From Alkalilimnicola ehrlichii (GTDB taxonomy: Bacteria; Pseudomonadota; Gammaproteobacteria; Nitrococcales; AK92): DNA of 64,000 nt. Of the stretch, positions 32,668 through 42,833 are shown in pieces. Under the pieces are notes generated by a model. That model ran no database searches and was not told where the DNA came from. It saw only the letters and a list, made by a program, of their open reading frames with translations. The position numbers and the translations under genes are program-made. Numbering within the stretch: position 1 is the stretch's first letter; the number at the start of each line of letters is the position of its first letter. The stretch is taken from NCBI RefSeq assembly GCF_003399765.1, contig NZ_NFZV01000005.1, positions 62,001 through 126,000 on the forward strand, given 5' to 3'.

Positions 32668-33951
32668 ATGAGCACCGCTACCGCAGAAAATCAGTTACAG
32701 GATGTCGTCGCTTACATGCAGGCGCTTGGGCGTCAGGCTCGCGTAGCGAGCCGTGCCATGAGCCGTGCCGAAAGCGCCGCGAAGAATCAAGCATTGCTGG
32801 CCATCGCCGATGCCATCGAAACGTCGATGGAGGCATTGAAAGAGGCCAATGCGAAAGATATGGCGGCCGGTCGCGAGAACGGTTTGGACGCCGCTTTGCT
32901 CGACCGTTTGGAGTTGACGGATGAGCGTATTGTCGGGATGGCGGAAGGTTTGCGGCAGATTGCTAATTTGCCGGACCCTGTCGGGGCAATTCGCGACTTC
33001 AAGTACCTCCCGTCCGGAATCCAGCTGGGCAAGATGCGCGTGCCGTTGGGTGTCATCGGTATCATTTACGAGTCGCGCCCGAATGTGACGGCCGATGCTG
33101 CCGGCTTATGCCTGAAAGCCGGCAATGCCGCCATCTTGCGGGGCGGCTCGGAGGCTTTGCACTCCAACCAAGCGGTGGCTGCGTGCGTGAAACGCGGTTT
33201 GGAGAAAGCCGGTTTGCCGGCGGAGGCGGTGCAAGTGGTCGCGACCAAGGACCGTGCCGCGGTTGGCGAGCTGATTCGTATGAACGATTTCGTCGACGTG
33301 CTGGTGCCGCGTGGCGGCAAAGGTTTGATTGAGCGCATCAGCCGCGAGGCCACCGTGCCGGTGATTAAACACCTGGACGGGATATGCCACGTTTATGTCG
33401 ACGATAAAGCCGACCTCGATAAAGCCGAGCGGGTGGCTGTGAATGCCAAGACGCAGCGTTACGGCACCTGTAACACCATGGAGACGCTGTTAGTCGCGGA
33501 GGCGGTGGCCGGCGAGATCCTGCCGCGTTTGGCGGCCCGTTATCGGGAGGCTGGGGTTGAGCTGCGCGGCTGCGCTAAAAGTCGCGCCTGGGTGGAAATG
33601 GCGCCGGCGACGGAGGAAGATTGGGCGACCGAATATCTGGCCCCGGTTCTGTCGGTAAAGGTCGTTTCCGGTCTGGACGAGGCGATCGACCATATTGAAA
33701 CCTTCGGCTCTCACCATACCGATACGATCGTCACGGAAGACTATACGCGGGCGCGTCGTTTCTTAAGGGAAGTGGATTCGAGCTCGGTCATGGTAAACGC
33801 CTCTACGCGCTTCGCCGACGGCTTCGAGTACGGGCTGGGGGCTGAGATCGGTATTAGTACCGATAAGCTGCATGCACGCGGCCCGGTCGGCCTGGAAGGG
33901 TTGACGACGGAGAAATTCGTCGTGTTTGGTGACGGGCATATTCGCCAGTAG
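32668..33951 (+). CDS. proA: Gamma-glutamyl phosphate reductase
   Basis: 427 residues, full length. [20 protein letters not shown] near 113 is the family signature, and [15 protein letters not shown] near 262 includes the catalytic cysteine. It reduces glutamyl phosphate with NADPH in proline synthesis. Its place between holA and nadD is as in Pseudomonas; the gene is not linked to proB here. Confidence 0.95.
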   Translation: MSTATAENQLQDVVAYMQALGRQARVASRAMSRAESAAKNQALLAIADAIETSMEALKEANAKDMAAGRENGLDAALLDRLELTDERIVGMAEGLRQIANLPDPVGAIRDFKYLPSGIQLGKMRVPLGVIGIIYESRPNVTADAAGLCLKAGNAAILRGGSEALHSNQAVAACVKRGLEKAGLPAEAVQVVATKDRAAVGELIRMNDFVDVLVPRGGKGLIERISREATVPVIKHLDGICHVYVDDKADLDKAERVAVNAKTQRYGTCNTMETLLVAEAVAGEILPRLAARYREAGVELRGCAKSRAWVEMAPATEEDWATEYLAPVLSVKVVSGLDEAIDHIETFGSHHTDTIVTEDYTRARRFLREVDSSSVMVNASTRFADGFEYGLGAEIGISTDKLHARGPVGLEGLTTEKFVVFGDGHIRQ

Positions 33952-33986
33952 GGCAGGGAGCGCTTATCAGCAACAATTCCGCAACT

Positions 33987-34634
33987 TTGGAGCCGCCGAT
34001 CGGGGTTTTCGGCGGCACATTCGATCCCGTCCATCTTGCCCATCTGCGGATGGCGTTGGAAGTCTGGGAAACGGTGGGGTTGGCCGAGGTGCGGCTGGTG
34101 CCTTGCCAAATTCCGCCGCATCGGGACACACCTCAGCTTTCCGCTGAGCAGCGCTTGGCGTTGTTGCGAGCGGGGAGCGAGGTCTGTCCGGCGTTTCGGG
34201 TCGATACGCGCGAACTGGAGCGGCCCGGCCCGTCGTACATGGCCGACACTTTGGCCTCGCTCCGAGCGGAACTGCCCCATACCCCCTTGTGTCTTATTCT
34301 TGGCATGGATGCTTTCGCCGGGTTGCCGCGCTGGCACCGTTGGCGTGAGTTGGCCGAGTACGCGCACATTATCGTTATGGAGCGGCCGGGCAGCGAGCTG
34401 CCCGTTACGGGCGAGTTGGCGGAATGGCTCGCGCCGCGTCAGGTTGAGGATGTGGCTGCACTAAGGCAGGCGCTGAACGGTCGGGTTTTTCGCTTAGCAG
34501 TGACTCAACTTGACATCTCGGCGACCCAAATTCGTGCTTTATTGAACGAGCGACGCTCGATACAGTTTCTTGTACCGGAGCCGGTATGGCACCTGATTCG
34601 AGAGCAGGGCCTGTACGGTTACGGGGAAGCGTGA
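33987..34634 (+). CDS. nadD: Nicotinate-nucleotide adenylyltransferase
   Basis: 215 residues. GVFGGTFDPVHLAHL has the adenylyltransferase (T/H)xGH-type site, LILGMDAFAGLPRWHRW follows near 100, and ISATQIRALLNERR near 178 is the SxxxxR phosphate-binding motif. It adenylates NaMN in NAD synthesis. The first usable start is a TTG at 33987 with no good ribosome site close by. The frame is open upstream and GGGAG lies ~25 bases earlier, so the real start may be obscured. Confidence 0.92.
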   Translation: MEPPIGVFGGTFDPVHLAHLRMALEVWETVGLAEVRLVPCQIPPHRDTPQLSAEQRLALLRAGSEVCPAFRVDTRELERPGPSYMADTLASLRAELPHTPLCLILGMDAFAGLPRWHRWRELAEYAHIIVMERPGSELPVTGELAEWLAPRQVEDVAALRQALNGRVFRLAVTQLDISATQIRALLNERRSIQFLVPEPVWHLIREQGLYGYGEA

Positions 34635-34678
34635 TGCCGGATAGTTCCGGATTTGAACAGTGGGATGGTGACTGCTGA

Positions 34679-35065
34679 ATGAATGAAGTGAACGGCGAGT
34701 TCTCGGTAGAGCGGCTCCAGGCGTTGGTCAGCGAGGCGTTGGAAGACCTGAAAGCGGTCGACCCTGTCGTGCTCGATGTACATGATAAGACCTCGATTAC
34801 CGACGTCATGGTGATCGTCTCCGGTAACTCCAATCGCCATGTACGCTCGATTGCGAATAGCGTCGTGCAAAAGGCGAAAGATAGCGGTATTCGGCCGCAG
34901 GGTGTTGAAGGCGAGGAAGGCGGCGAGTGGATCTTGGTCGATCTCGGCGATGTGGTCGTGCACGTCATGCAGCCGGAAGTTCGCGACCTGTATCGTCTGG
35001 AGCGCATTTGGGGCGTTGACGACGAGGCGTCGGATTACCCTTCCAGTGGCGCGACCTCCCATTAA
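34679..35065 (+). CDS. rsfS: Ribosomal silencing factor RsfS
   Basis: 128 residues. LDVHDKTSITDVMVIVSGNS near 32, HVRSIANSVV and GEWILVDLGDVVVHVM near 83 are the RsfS/DUF143 signature. It binds uL14 and blocks subunit joining in starved cells. Located between nadD and rlmH as in most gammaproteobacteria. The stop codon overlaps the left arm of a hairpin described separately. Confidence 0.94.
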   Translation: MNEVNGEFSVERLQALVSEALEDLKAVDPVVLDVHDKTSITDVMVIVSGNSNRHVRSIANSVVQKAKDSGIRPQGVEGEEGGEWILVDLGDVVVHVMQPEVRDLYRLERIWGVDDEASDYPSSGATSH

Positions 35066-35103
35066 GGAGCGCTAATCGCTCCTTTGCCGTTTTAGCAAAG
35101 GAG
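35064..35103 (+). terminator. Terminator-like hairpin with an overlapping alternative stem
   Basis: AAGGAGCG (35064-35071) pairs with CGCTCCTT (35077-35084) around CTAAT, with TGCCGTTTT following. An alternative stem, CTCCTTTGC (35079-35087) with GCAAAGGAG (35095-35103), uses the right arm of the first, so the two exclude each other. Confidence 0.6.
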
Positions 35104-35230
35104 TAAGCTTCCTTAGCGATCTCTATTAAGAGACGCCTATATCCTGTGCCGGTAAGCGCGTACCTTTCTATTGGTGTGCGCCTACCCAGGCTTTTCGCTG
35201 TTTCTCGTCGTTTAAGAAAGATATTTGCTC

Positions 35231-35698
35231 ATGCGCATGAGTGTGCTTAGTACCGGCGGCCGGATGCCGAGCTGGGTCAGCGAAGGGTGGCAGGAGTACG
35301 CTAACCGTATGCCGCCGAATCTTCCGCTACAGCTCGTGGAACTATCGCTCGCGCCGCGGTCGAAACAAGGTAGCACCGTCAAGGCCCAGGCTCAGGAGAG
35401 CCAGCGGATGTTAAAAGCCATTCCCTCGCCCGCGCACGTGGTAGCGTTGGACCCGAAAGGCCGCAGCTTGACCACCGAGCAGATGGCCGAGCGAATGGAG
35501 CATTGGTTGCAGGACGGTAAAGAGGTGGTGTTTTTAATCGGCGGGCCGGAAGGCTTGTCCGATGAGTGCCGGGCGCGTGCCGATGAGATGTGGTCGCTGT
35601 CCAAACTCACGTTTCCGCATATGATGGTGCGGGTGCTACTTGCCGAGCAGTTGTATCGTGCCTGGACGATTATTCAAAATCATCCGTATCATCGGTAA
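35231..35698 (+). CDS. rlmH: 23S rRNA pseudouridine-1915 N3-methyltransferase
   Basis: 155 residues from ATG 35231 (MRMSVLSTGGRMPSW). VVFLIGGPEGLSDECRA near 99 is the SPOUT cofactor knot, and MMVRVLLAEQLYRAWTI then HPYHR at the very end are invariant RlmH elements. It methylates pseudouridine 1915 in helix 69. It normally follows rsfS directly; here a 165-bp structured spacer separates them. Confidence 0.95.
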   Translation: MRMSVLSTGGRMPSWVSEGWQEYANRMPPNLPLQLVELSLAPRSKQGSTVKAQAQESQRMLKAIPSPAHVVALDPKGRSLTTEQMAERMEHWLQDGKEVVFLIGGPEGLSDECRARADEMWSLSKLTFPHMMVRVLLAEQLYRAWTIIQNHPYHR

Positions 35699-35763
35699 GA
35701 ATATACGCCTAAAGCTTTCGGCTTTAGGGAGTCTGCATATCTTGTTAGCTAACAGGGGACGGC

Positions 35764-36372
35764 ATGAAGCCGGAATATCAGCCCGATATCTATCTTGCCT
35801 CGAATTCGCCGCGTCGGCGCGAACTGCTCGATCAAATCGGCGTGCGTTACGCCTGGATCGACTCCGGTGTCGAGGAAACCTTGCAGGAAGGGGAAAGCCC
35901 CGAGGTGTTCGTATTAAGGTTGGCGCTCGATAAAGCGCGCGCCGGCCACAAGCGTTTAGACGACGAAGGCCGTCGCGATTTGCCGGTATTGGGAGCCGAT
36001 ACGATCGTCGTGCTCGACGAGCAGGTGCTTGGAAAACCACGTACTCACCAAGACGGCATCGCCATGCTGGCACAGCTTTCGGGTAGTACGCACCGTGTGC
36101 TGACGGCGGTAGCCTTAGTCGACGGCGAGCGGGAGGCTACACGCCTTAGTGTGAGCCAGGTTACTTTCCGTCAGCTGAGTGAGCAGGAGCGCGAACGCTA
36201 TTGGGCGACCGGCGAACCGAACGACAAAGCGGGCGCTTATGCCATTCAAGGCTTCGCCGCCGTCTTTATCGAACAGTTGGAAGGCAGTTATTCCGGCGTG
36301 ATGGGGCTGCCGTTGTTTGAAACGGGCCAGCTGCTTGAGGAGTTCGGCATTGACTATCAGCGTTGCTGGTAG
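35764..36372 (+). CDS. maf: Maf-family nucleoside triphosphate pyrophosphatase (dTTP/UTP type)
   Basis: 202 residues. LASNSPRRRELLDQIG near residue 10 and GADTIVVLDEQVLGKP near 77 are the Maf signature, and GAYAIQGFAAVF near 158 is the C-terminal site. Maf proteins hydrolyse modified or canonical NTPs to monophosphates. It precedes rng by four bases, as in the E. coli/Pseudomonas mreBCD-maf-rng order, although mreBCD are not here. Confidence 0.93.
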   Translation: MKPEYQPDIYLASNSPRRRELLDQIGVRYAWIDSGVEETLQEGESPEVFVLRLALDKARAGHKRLDDEGRRDLPVLGADTIVVLDEQVLGKPRTHQDGIAMLAQLSGSTHRVLTAVALVDGEREATRLSVSQVTFRQLSEQERERYWATGEPNDKAGAYAIQGFAAVFIEQLEGSYSGVMGLPLFETGQLLEEFGIDYQRCW

Positions 36373-36376
36373 TGCT

Positions 36377-37846
36377 ATGAGTCAGGAGATTCTCATCAAT
36401 GTAACTCCGCCGGAGACCCGCGTCGCGCTGGTCGAAAACGGTGTTTTGCAGGAAGTCAGTATCGAGCGGGAGCGCCGCCGCGGGCTGGTCGGGAACGTCT
36501 ATATGGGGCGTATCTGCCGCGTCTTGCCCGGTATGCAAGCGGCTTTCGTCGAGGTCGGCTTAAGCCGAACGGCATTTTTGCACGCGTCCGATATCGCCGT
36601 GCCCGAGGCGGTGGGCGAGGAGGGCGAAGGGCGACGCAGCGACAGTATTGTCGATTTGGTGCGGGAGCAGCAGCAGATTTTGGTCCAGGTCATAAAAGAC
36701 CCTATCGGAACCAAAGGCGCCCGGCTCACCACGCATATCACCATTCCGTCTCGTTATTTAGTGTTGCTACCGGATTCGCAATCCGTGGGAGTATCGGCCC
36801 GAATCGAGGACGATGCCGAGCGGACGCGGCTGAAGGAGGCCGTGCAAGCGTTTGTGGAGGACGGCGATCCATGCGGTTATATCGTGCGCACAGCGGCGGA
36901 AGGGGCCTCCCTTGAAGCGGTCGAGGAGGATCGGCGCTTTCTATTAAAGTTGTGGTCGTCGATCCAGGCGCGCGCTGCCAGTGCTCAGCCGGGTACACTG
37001 GTACACGAAGACTTGCCGCTGCTGTTGCGTTCGTTACGCGATCTGGTGGCGAGCGAAGTAGAAAAGGTGCGGGTCGACTCGCGCGAGAATTATCAGCGAG
37101 TTAAAGCCTTTTGCGATAAGTACCTGCCGGACTTGGTCTCGCGGATTGACTACTATCCCGGCGAACGGCCGTTGTTTGAGCTGTATAACATCGAGGACGA
37201 GATACAAAAGGCGCTTGAGCGCAAAGTACAATTAAAGTCCGGCGGCTACTTGATCATCGATCAGACAGAAGCGCTGACCACTATCGATGTCAACACCGGC
37301 GGTTATGTCGGGCACCGGACGCTGGAAGAGACGATCTTCAAGACCAACCTGGAGGCCGCTCAGGCGATTGCGCGTCAAGTCCGCCTGCGCAATCTTGGCG
37401 GCATAATCATCATCGACTTCATCGATATGCTCGAAGAAGAGCATAAGCGACAGGTGCTGCGCGCGTTAGAGAAAGCGCTGGAGCGCGATCATGCCAAAAC
37501 CCAGATTAGCGGCGTATCCGCACTCGGTTTAGTGGAGATGACGCGTAAGCGTACGCGCGAGAGCCTGGAGCACGTGCTTTGCGAACCATGCCCGACTTGT
37601 ATGGGGCGAGGGTCGCTAAAGACGGCCGAGACGGTTTGCTACGAAATTTTTCGCGAGATTTTACGGGAGTCGCGGCAGTTCGAAGCCAAGCGTTTGTTAG
37701 TGCTCGCCTCGCAGGAAGTCGTTGATTTGCTGCTCGATGAGGAAAGCGCCAGTGTCGCGCAACTGGAGGAATTCATCGGGCGGTCGATACGATTTCAGGC
37801 GGAGCCGCTTTATACGCAAGAACAGTATGACGTTGTTCTTATGTAG
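36377..37846 (+). CDS. rng: Ribonuclease G
   Basis: 489 residues from ATG 36377 (MSQEILINVTPPE). GLVGNVYMGRICRVLPGMQA near 36 starts the S1 domain. TTIDVNTGGYVGHRTLEET near 300 and GGIIIIDFIDMLEEEHK near 340 are the catalytic, magnesium-binding DNase I-like segment. CEPCPTCMGRGSL near 405 is the zinc link. It matures 16S rRNA 5' ends and decays mRNAs. The length and lack of a C-terminal scaffold distinguish it from RNase E. Confidence 0.95.
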   Translation: MSQEILINVTPPETRVALVENGVLQEVSIERERRRGLVGNVYMGRICRVLPGMQAAFVEVGLSRTAFLHASDIAVPEAVGEEGEGRRSDSIVDLVREQQQILVQVIKDPIGTKGARLTTHITIPSRYLVLLPDSQSVGVSARIEDDAERTRLKEAVQAFVEDGDPCGYIVRTAAEGASLEAVEEDRRFLLKLWSSIQARAASAQPGTLVHEDLPLLLRSLRDLVASEVEKVRVDSRENYQRVKAFCDKYLPDLVSRIDYYPGERPLFELYNIEDEIQKALERKVQLKSGGYLIIDQTEALTTIDVNTGGYVGHRTLEETIFKTNLEAAQAIARQVRLRNLGGIIIIDFIDMLEEEHKRQVLRALEKALERDHAKTQISGVSALGLVEMTRKRTRESLEHVLCEPCPTCMGRGSLKTAETVCYEIFREILRESRQFEAKRLLVLASQEVVDLLLDEESASVAQLEEFIGRSIRFQAEPLYTQEQYDVVLM

Positions 37847-37976
37847 GTAGGGCGGTGGTGATGAAACGAGCGTTGGGGGGCGTTTTGCTCGTCGTGCCTG
37901 TCGGAAATCTTTTTAATATCATGGTCCTAACCAAGTTTGTCGAGGCTCGCTTGCAGCCACGAGGGAGCGTTGCGCT

Positions 37977-40900
37977 GTGACTGCCGGTCGAACTAGCCGC
38001 TGGCGACCGCGTATAGCGGCGATCATCGCCGTGTTGCTGATTGTGCTGGCTCTCCTGCTAAGCGGCTTGCGGGTGTTAGTGACGTATGCGCCCGATTTTC
38101 GCGCCGAGGCCGAGCGGATCTTATCGGAGGCGTTAGAACAGCCGTTAACGCTGGGCGGCTTACGTGCCGAGTGGTACGGCCGTCATCCGCGCTTGATCCT
38201 CGAAGACGTGGCGTTGCTTGGAGAGGAAGGCGAAGGGCCGTTACGGTTAGACGAACTCGAGGTGAGCATCGGCCTGCTGCGCTCTATTCGTAGCCGGCAA
38301 ATCAGCCCGATCGAGATCACGGCGCGCGGTTTAGGCGTTACCGTGGAGCGACTGGATAACGGTTTGATCAAACTACAGGGCTGGGGCGTGTTGCCGGTTG
38401 CTGCCGGCGACGGCGACGACTTTGAAGACCTGGCCGCCGAGCCTCCGCTGTTACCTGCTCGGGTGCAATTGCGCGACGCCGAACTGACCTTTATCGACCA
38501 TATGCGCAACGAGCGGCATGTGCTCGGCCCGGTCAATTTCCGCTTTGAAAGCTCCCGCCAGCAATACCTGATCGCCGGGGCGATGGGTTTGCCTGCCGGT
38601 TTCGGCGATTATGCGCGTTTTCTCCTAGAGTGGGAGGGAGGGACGGCCGATGGCAGTGGGCAGCTCTATTTGGATCTCGGCAACATCGATCTGGCCGCGT
38701 TTCACGATTGGTTGCCCGAGGGGGTGGCCGTGCCGCCCATGGCGGGGAAGTTTGGCGGCGAGTTATGGGCTTCCTTGGAGCGGGGCCGTATCCGTAGTAT
38801 TCACGGCGATGTGGCGCTCGATGACTGGCGGATAGATCGCGATCAAGCCCTGCTGTTCGAACGGATGGCAACTCGCTTTTCCTGGGAAGCCGAGGGCGCC
38901 GGTTGGTTGCTCTCTTTGTCCGAGCTGGAGCTAGTGTCGCCGGCCGGCCGCTGGCCGTATACGGCGGCGCGAGTTGGCTTTGGCACCGACGACGAAGGCC
39001 TGACCCGCTTGGCCATCGCTGCCGATTACTTGCGTTTGGAAGACGTTTGGCGGGTGTTGACGCGGGTTCCTCAGCTACCGGCCGAGGTCCGAGAGCGGTT
39101 GCGCGATTTCGACGCCGAAGGCGAATTGAAAGAGGTTCGCTCGATTGTCGATTGGCGCGAGGGCCGGATACAGCATTACGAGGTAACCGCCGCTTTTACG
39201 GGGCTGGGTTTGGAGCCTGTCGATACGATCCCCGGGGCCGAGGGGCTTAGCGGTTCTTTAGTGGCCCGTCGTAGCGGCGGCTACATGCAGCTGGATGCCC
39301 AGGACGGAGCCCTGCATTTTCCTAAGCTATTCCGGGATGCGTTGCCATTCGACCGCTTAGACGGCCAATTGTATTGGTGGGTTAGGCCGGGGGAGCGTTG
39401 GCAGGCCGAGGCGCCGCAGCTTAGCATCGTCAGCCCGGACGGCGAGGCGCGCTCGCGCGTGCGAATTTTCGCCGAGCGAGGGCAAGCGCCGTTTCTCGAT
39501 ATTCGCAGCCATACCCGTAATGCCAATGCGGCCAACGGTTCTCGTTATTTCCCGGTGGGAGTGATGCACCCCAATCTTGTGGAATGGCTCGATCAGGCTA
39601 TCCAGGCAGGCACCGTCACCCATTCCGATGTACTGGTTTTGGTCCGATCGATCAGTTTCCCTATGGGGAGGGGCAAGGGACTTTTGACGTCCGCGCGCAG
39701 GTTGAGAACGGCCGCTTGAGCTATATGCCGGATTGGCCAGTCGCCGAAGGGTTGGACGCCGAGTTGCGTTTTCATAATCGAACCATGGTTATCGACGCGC
39801 GCGCCGGCCGTATTTATGGCGCGCGCGCTGAACGCGTGCGGGCGGCTATTGACGATTTAACGCAAGCGCGTCTCGAATTGCAGGGCCGGATGCGCGGTCC
39901 CGGCGACGACATGCTGCGCTTTTTGGCCGACTCGCCCATTGGGGCCGGTATCCGTCATCAGCTCGATATGTTTCGGGTAGACGGCGAGCACACGTTGAAC
40001 CTCAGAGTCGACGTTCCGTTTCAAGAAGGGCCGGTCGGAGTCAGCGGCAGCGTCGAGCTCGACCGCGGCGTGCTGCGGATGCCGCAGTGGGATCTAGCCA
40101 TCGACGATGTTCGTGGGACGATCGACTTTACCGAGAAATCGCTGAGCGCGGAGCGGCTTACCGGGCGGCTCCGAGGGCAGGATGTTATCGCGCGCGCCAC
40201 GACAACAGGCGCAGACGAGAACGCCTCGATCCTGGTCAGGGCCGATTTTAACGGGGCCCTGCCCGGGTTGCTCCAGCGCCCCGATTTGGAGCCTTTGTTC
40301 AGAGGGAGTGCGGATTGGCGCTTTCGCTTGCGCTTGCCGGCTTTGCAGCGGGAGCCGGGCGCGGTGTCGATCTCTATCTCGAGTCGGAGTTGGAGGGGTT
40401 GGCGGTGGAGTTGCCGCAGCCTTTCGCAAAGCAAGCTAATGAGTTTCGCTTGTTTCGCTTGCACGCGCGCTTCGACGAAAACGGGCCGGCGCCGTTGCGA
40501 GTGCGCTACTCCGATCAGCTGCGGGCGCTGTTTCAATTTGCGCCTGAGGGCGGCGGTATTTCCCATGCGGCGATTCGTTTAGATAACGCCGCACCGGTTT
40601 TGCCTACCAGCCCTGGTATGCATCTACGTGGCCGACTGTCGGATCTCGACCTTGATCAGTGGCATCGGACCTGGAAGGCATTGCAGACGGCACAATCCGG
40701 CAGCGACGCAAGCGAGGGCGTCAGCGGCGGACGCGGCGATATGTTGCCGCCGTTGACGGTTGTGGATCTGCACGCGGGGCGCGTAAACGCCTTTGGACAG
40801 CGATTTTCGGATGTCGGTATCAGCGCGTCGACCGCCATTCTGGGTTGGCATTTACAGTTGGCCGGACCGGAGTTGGCCGGGACCGTTTTGATTCCAAAAG

Positions 40901-41904
40901 CCGATAGCGAGCAAGCCGTAGAGATCGACCTGGAGCGTCTGCATTTACGCCATGCCGCCGCCCGTTTAGGGAATGGCACGGGTGAGCGCGCGGCGAGCCA
41001 GCCCATGGACTTGAAGCCGCGCGATATGCCACCGATAAGGTTAAGTGTGGAGCAGGCGCTACTCAATGGCACCTTGCTTGGGCAGGTCGACTTGAACGTT
41101 AGCCGGGTAAGCGATGGTTTAAAGCTCGATCATTTTGCATTGGATGGTCCCGTTCTACGAATGTCGGGTAATGGCGCTTGGCGTGACGCCGGCGGCGGAG
41201 ATGCCTCTAGCGCGACGCATTTGCAAGTGCGCCTGGAGACCGACAAGGCTGGGCGTGCGATGGATTTGTTTGGCCAAGACAGCCTGTTGGGCGGCGGTAG
41301 AGGGGAAGCGCGGCTGGATTTGCGTTGGCCGGGTGCTCCCACGGACTTCGCTTTGGAAACGGTCAACGGCGAAGTTGCCTTCTTAATACGAAACGGGCAT
41401 CTCCTTGCAGTAGATCCGGGAGCCGGTCGTGTGTTCGGTCTGCTTAGCGTCACGATGCTGCCACGCCGATTGTTATTGGATTTCTCCGATTTGTTCGGGC
41501 GCGGTTTCGCGTTTGATCAAATGGCCAGCCGGATGCGGTTAAATAATGGGGCAGGCGAGCTAGAGTACTTTTATGTGCATGGCCCAGCGGCGCGGGTGGA
41601 AGCTTCCGGTAAGCTGGACTTCAAACACAAAACGCTCGATCAAGTCGTCGTTGTCACGCCACGCGTGTCGTCCGCGCTGCCTATCGTCGGCGGTTTGGCC
41701 GGCGGTCCTGTCGGCGCGGTCGCCTTATTCGTTACCCAGAGGCTATTAGAGCAGGAAATCGATAGCTTAACGCGTTATCGTTATCGGGTATCCGGCGATT
41801 GGGAAGAGCCGGCCGTTGAACGAATCGGAACCAGCCGGCCTCCGCCGCCGCCTGTTCCGCCGGCAGACGGTGGCTTGCCCCTTCCTTTTTCCAACGGGAG
41901 GTAA
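37977..41904 (+). CDS. yhdP: YhdP, AsmA-like inter-membrane lipid transport protein, two frameshifts
   Basis: About 1,309 residues rebuilt from three frames. A single N-terminal membrane segment (AAIIAVLLIVLALLLSGL) is followed by long beta-rich DUF3971/AsmA_2 sequence, the bridge fold for phospholipid transport to the outer membrane. The first break lies near 39641-39650 (before DQFPYGEGQGTFDVRAQVE). The second is near 40361-40368 and is fixed by one G (AVV then DLYLESELEGLAVELPQPF). Each needs one added base. The C-terminus has FAFDQMASRMRLNNGAG and a proline-rich tail. GTG start with GAGGGAG upstream. The order rng-yhdP-nitrilase-tldD is conserved. Confidence 0.85.
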
Positions 41905-41909
41905 GTCCA

Positions 41910-42728
41910 GTGGCTCAAGAGTCTGGTCGTATCGCTGCGGTGCAAATGGTCTCCGGTGCGGTGTTGGAGGAGAATCTCGAGGCCGCAGCTAGGCTGATAG
42001 CCCAGGCGGCGGAAGCCGGGGCAGATTGGGTGCTATTGCCTGAGAACTTTGCACTCATGGGGCCGCTGGAGACCGATAAGCTGGCGATTGCCGAACGCGA
42101 CGGCGAGGGGCCGATCCAGCGCTTTCTTGCCGAAGCTGCCGCGCGCCACAAGCTTTGGTTAATCGGCGGTACGATTCCGTTGCGAGGGAGCGACCCGCAG
42201 CGCGTTCGGGCGGCATGTCTGGTTTACGATGCTGCCGGGCAACGAGTCGCCCGATACGATAAAATTCATCTATTCGACGTGGAAATCGGGGCCGAGGAGC
42301 GTTATTGCGAGTCGGCGACGTTAGAGCCGGGGGCGCAGCCGGTGGTCGTCGAGACACCGCTGGGCGGCCTTGGTTTGACCGTCTGTTACGATCTGCGATT
42401 TCCGGAACTCTTTCGGCATATGATCGGTCAGGGAATGGAGATTGCCGTCGTGCCAGCTGCTTTTACCGCAGTAACAGGAGAGGCGCATTGGCAGACTTTG
42501 CTCCGGGCCCGAGCCATCGAGAATCAATGCTATGTCGTGGCGGCAGGGCAAGGCGGGCGTCATCCGAATGGACGGGAGACGCACGGCGAATCGATGATTG
42601 TCGATCCGTGGGGCGTTGTCTTAAGCAGCGTCGATAAAGGCGAAGGGTTTGCTATCGCCGAGTTCAGCCGCGCGCGATTGGAGACGGTTCGGCGCCGGTT
42701 TCCGGCACTCTCGCATCGGCGCTTTTGA
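41910..42728 (+). CDS. Carbon-nitrogen hydrolase of the Nit/deaminated-glutathione amidase group
   Basis: 272 residues with a complete Glu-Lys-Cys triad: VLLPENFALMG near 45, YDKIHLFDVEI near 116 and VCYDLRFPELFRHM near 157. The YDKIHLFDV and CYDLRFPELFR forms fit the Nit1/YbeM-like group that hydrolyses deaminated glutathione, a metabolite-repair role. Located between yhdP and tldD exactly as in Pseudomonas. Substrate is inferred from family resemblance. Confidence 0.9.
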   Translation: MAQESGRIAAVQMVSGAVLEENLEAAARLIAQAAEAGADWVLLPENFALMGPLETDKLAIAERDGEGPIQRFLAEAAARHKLWLIGGTIPLRGSDPQRVRAACLVYDAAGQRVARYDKIHLFDVEIGAEERYCESATLEPGAQPVVVETPLGGLGLTVCYDLRFPELFRHMIGQGMEIAVVPAAFTAVTGEAHWQTLLRARAIENQCYVVAAGQGGRHPNGRETHGESMIVDPWGVVLSSVDKGEGFAIAEFSRARLETVRRRFPALSHRRF

Positions 42729-42833
42729 TGTCTGCGCGATTATCCGGCCGACGGCACCTTGCCCCCTCTGTACGCGTCGTAGCCCCAGCAGGGCAAGGAA
42801 CAGTCAGCGTTTCCCCTAACCCGAAGAGGCAGC

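Noticed and set aside
32668-33951. proA between holA and nadD as a novel insertion
   Set aside because: The same placement is known from Pseudomonas, so it is ordinary.
37977-41904. Three separate genes or a pseudogene in place of yhdP
   Set aside because: The three frames overlap and line up as consecutive parts of one AsmA-like protein, each joined by one base.
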